A stretch of DNA of 64,000 nt from Gillisella taibaishanensis (GTDB lineage: Bacteria > Pseudomonadota > Alphaproteobacteria > Rhizobiales > Rhizobiaceae), in contig NZ_MKIN01000023.1 of NCBI RefSeq assembly GCF_001938985.1, positions 308,056 through 372,055 on the forward strand, read 5' to 3'. A model generated the notes under the pieces. That model saw nothing but the letters and a program-made list of their open reading frames with translations. It made no database searches and was not told the DNA's origin. This document shows positions 62,333 to 64,000 of the stretch, piece by piece. The position numbers were made by a program, and so were the translations under genes. Every line of letters begins with the position of its first letter. Position 1 is the first letter of the stretch.

Positions 62333-64000
62333 TCAAAGGCTGATCGCGAAAGCTCCATCCTTTTCAGCGACCGCAACGCCATTGGCACTGACGTCATAGC
62401 CGGAGCCGTCAGCCTTGCGGCTCGCCTTGACCGAGACGGCCTTGCCGCCGATGCTGATTTCCGCCTCGTAGGCGTCCATGCTGGACGGCAGCGCCGGCTT
62501 CAGGCTGATGCCCTGGCCTTCGCGGTGGATGCCGAGGAAGCCTTCGAGCGCGAACCGGTAGAGCCAGCCGGCCGAGCCCGTATACCAGGTCCAGCCACCG
62601 CGGCCTTCATAGCCCGGTCCGCCATAGACGTCGGCTGCGACGACATAGGGCTCGACGCGGTAGCGGTTTGCCTCATCGGTGGTTTGAGCATGATGGACCG
62701 GGTTCAGCATCGAGAACACCTTCCATGCCTCGTCCGTGCGGCCGAGCTTGGAAAGCGCCAGGCCCGTCCAGATCGCCGCATGGGTATACTGGCCACCGTT
62801 TTCGCGCACGCCCGGCGGATAGGACTTGATATAGCCCGGGTCCAGACGGCTCTTCTCGAACGGCGGAGTGAACAGACGCACGATACCGACTTCGTCATCG
62901 ATCAAGCGGCCGACGACAGCGTCCATTGCCTTCTGCTGGCGGTCCGGCTCGGCAAAGCCAGAGAGAACCGACCAGGATTGGGCAATGGCATCGATCCGGC
63001 ACTCGTCCGACTGATCGGAGCCCAACGGATCGCCATCGTCGAAATAGCCGCGACGGTAGTGATCGCCGTCCCAGCCGGCCTTTTCAAGGGCGACCTTCAG
63101 GCTCTTCAGGTGGTTCGTCCAAGCCTTGACGCGGCCTGAGTCCTTGCGCTCTTCGGCAAAGGGCGCAAACACCGTCAGTGCATTGGCAAGGAACCAGCCG
63201 AGCCAGATGCTTTCGCCGCGACCGGCGACGCCGACCCGATTCATGCCGTCGTTCCAGTCACCGCCGAGGATCAGCGGCAGACCGTTGGTGCCGGTGCGTG
63301 TGATCGCCAGATCCAGCGCGCGGGCAGCATGCTCGTAAAGCGAGGCCTTTTCAGCGGAGATCTCCGGCTGGAAGAAGGCGTCATGCCGTCCGAGAGCAAG
63401 TGTCGGGCCATCGAGGAAGCTGACATCGGCATCGAGGATCGCCTTGTCGGCCGTCGCTGTCACATAGGAGTGGATGGCATAGGCCAGCCAGACCACGTCA
63501 TCCGAGATGGTGCTGCGAATGCCGGCACCGTTCTGCGGCAGCCACCAATGCTGCACGTCACCTTCCTTAAACTGCCGCGAAGCAGCATTGAGGATCTGGT
63601 TTCGGGCGAGCTCCGGACGATAGAGCAGGAAGGCGAGACTGTCCTGCAACTGGTCGCGGAAGCCATAGGCACCGGAGGCCTGGTAGAAGCCGGCACGCGC
63701 TTTGATGCGGCAAGCGAGCGTCTGGTACGGCAGCCAATGGTTGACCATATGGTCAAAGGCCTTGTCGCCGGTCTTGACCTTGATATGGCCGGTGAAGTCA
63801 CCCCAGAAGGCCTTGGCCTCGTTGAGAGCGCCATCGAAGCCCTTGGCTCTTGCGGCACCGATCAGGCTGCGGGCCTGGTCGACCGTTGCGGCATCGCCCA
63901 TCAGGAAGGTAACCGAAGCCTCCTCGCCCGGCTCAAGGGTGAGGTCGAAAGCCAGCGCCGCGCAGGGATCGCCTTCCGGATCGATGGAACCGGACAAAGG
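62333..64000 (-). CDS. ndvB: Cyclic beta-1,2-glucan synthase NdvB/ChvB, C-terminal part
   Basis: The C-terminal 555 residues of a very large membrane glucan synthase (whole protein about 2,800 residues in relatives). This part is the GH94 / glycosyltransferase-36-type phosphorylase-like domain that sets ring size. Marks are YGFRDQLQDSLAFLL, VQHWWLPQNGAGIRSTISDD, LILGGDWNDGMNRVGVAGRG, WSVLSGFAEPDRQQKAMDAV and RENGGQYTHAAIWTGLALSK. The DWNDGM aspartate region and the GGQYTHAA motif are strongly conserved. The 5' end continues beyond 64000. The product, a periplasmic cyclic glucan, is used in osmoadaptation and plant interaction. Alternatively named chvB in Agrobacterium. Confidence 0.95.
   Translation of the reverse strand, partial: PLSGSIDPEGDPCAALAFDLTLEPGEEASVTFLMGDAATVDQARSLIGAARAKGFDGALNEAKAFWGDFTGHIKVKTGDKAFDHMVNHWLPYQTLACRIKARAGFYQASGAYGFRDQLQDSLAFLLYRPELARNQILNAASRQFKEGDVQHWWLPQNGAGIRSTISDDVVWLAYAIHSYVTATADKAILDADVSFLDGPTLALGRHDAFFQPEISAEKASLYEHAARALDLAITRTGTNGLPLILGGDWNDGMNRVGVAGRGESIWLGWFLANALTVFAPFAEERKDSGRVKAWTNHLKSLKVALEKAGWDGDHYRRGYFDDGDPLGSDQSDECRIDAIAQSWSVLSGFAEPDRQQKAMDAVVGRLIDDEVGIVRLFTPPFEKSRLDPGYIKSYPPGVRENGGQYTHAAIWTGLALSKLGRTDEAWKVFSMLNPVHHAQTTDEANRYRVEPYVVAADVYGGPGYEGRGGWTWYTGSAGWLYRFALEGFLGIHREGQGISLKPALPSSMDAYEAEISIGGKAVSVKASRKADGSGYDVSANGVAVAEKDGAFAISL

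Noticed and set aside
1..64000. CRISPR arrays, tRNA or rRNA genes, insertion sequences
   Set aside because: No regularly spaced direct repeats, no cloverleaf sequence and no transposase frame were found on reading both strands.

Overview
The window looks like chromosomal DNA of an alphaproteobacterium in the Rhizobiaceae (Agrobacterium / Allorhizobium / Rhizobium group). The reasons are the C-terminal part of a cyclic beta-1,2-glucan synthase (NdvB/ChvB type), a PutA driven by a divergent Lrp-type PutR, PhaR with PhaA and PhaB, a CarD-ferredoxin-S4-SUV3-helicase neighbourhood, an NAD-glutamate dehydrogenase of about 1,600 residues, and dispersed two-module palindromic repeats of the RIME kind. 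The DNA is GC-rich and densely coding. I see no rRNA, tRNA, insertion sequence, prophage or CRISPR array.

Layout. 1-5783 (minus): a compact chemotaxis-like operon, transcribed as HD-GYP response regulator, STAS protein, CheY, CheA, CheW, methyl-accepting protein (cut by the window edge). 6212-7435: BaiN-like flavoprotein. 7628-11933: putA with divergent putR. 11960-13015: a small unknown protein and a YigZ/IMPACT protein. 13119-22985 (minus): the accessory highlight, a three-gene cluster of one very large iterative-type reducing polyketide synthase without thioesterase, an alpha-oxoamine synthase and a 3-ketosphinganine-reductase-like SDR, with a divergent MFS transporter at 23566. 24938-30877: housekeeping genes (ispG, OmpA-like lipoprotein, LysE exporter, ispA-type prenyl synthase, mtgA, GST, rpmF). 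31075-34111: phaR, phaA, phaB. 34193-34637: two tiny envelope proteins. 35053-40429: SUV3-like helicase, S4 protein, ferredoxin, CarD. 40539-42269: an unusual MCP/CheZ-like coiled-coil protein. 42406-46878: DUF1737 protein, CitE-like lyase, small membrane protein, leuD, leuB, PAP2 phosphatase. 46959-48842: a metabolite:H+ symporter with a very large extra loop. 49338-54133: asd, lytic transglycosylase, di-heme cytochrome c, beta-carbonic anhydrase. 54198-62221: pyridoxal-kinase-like protein, NAD-glutamate dehydrogenase, UMF1-type MFS, second LysE exporter. 62333-64000: 3' part of ndvB.

How genes work together. PutA and GDH feed proline and glutamate carbon into central metabolism. PhaA and PhaB make (R)-3-hydroxybutyryl-CoA for storage polymer under PhaR (no PhaC here). 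LeuD and LeuB are two steps of leucine synthesis. IspG and the prenyl synthase belong to the isoprenoid route. The polyketide synthase, oxoamine synthase and reductase together have the same logic as fungal fumonisin/AAL-toxin assembly (PKS, aminoacyl decarboxylative release, 3-ketone reduction). They are predicted to make a sphingoid-like long-chain amino alcohol. That prediction is the most interesting one in the window and rests on domain and motif reading only.
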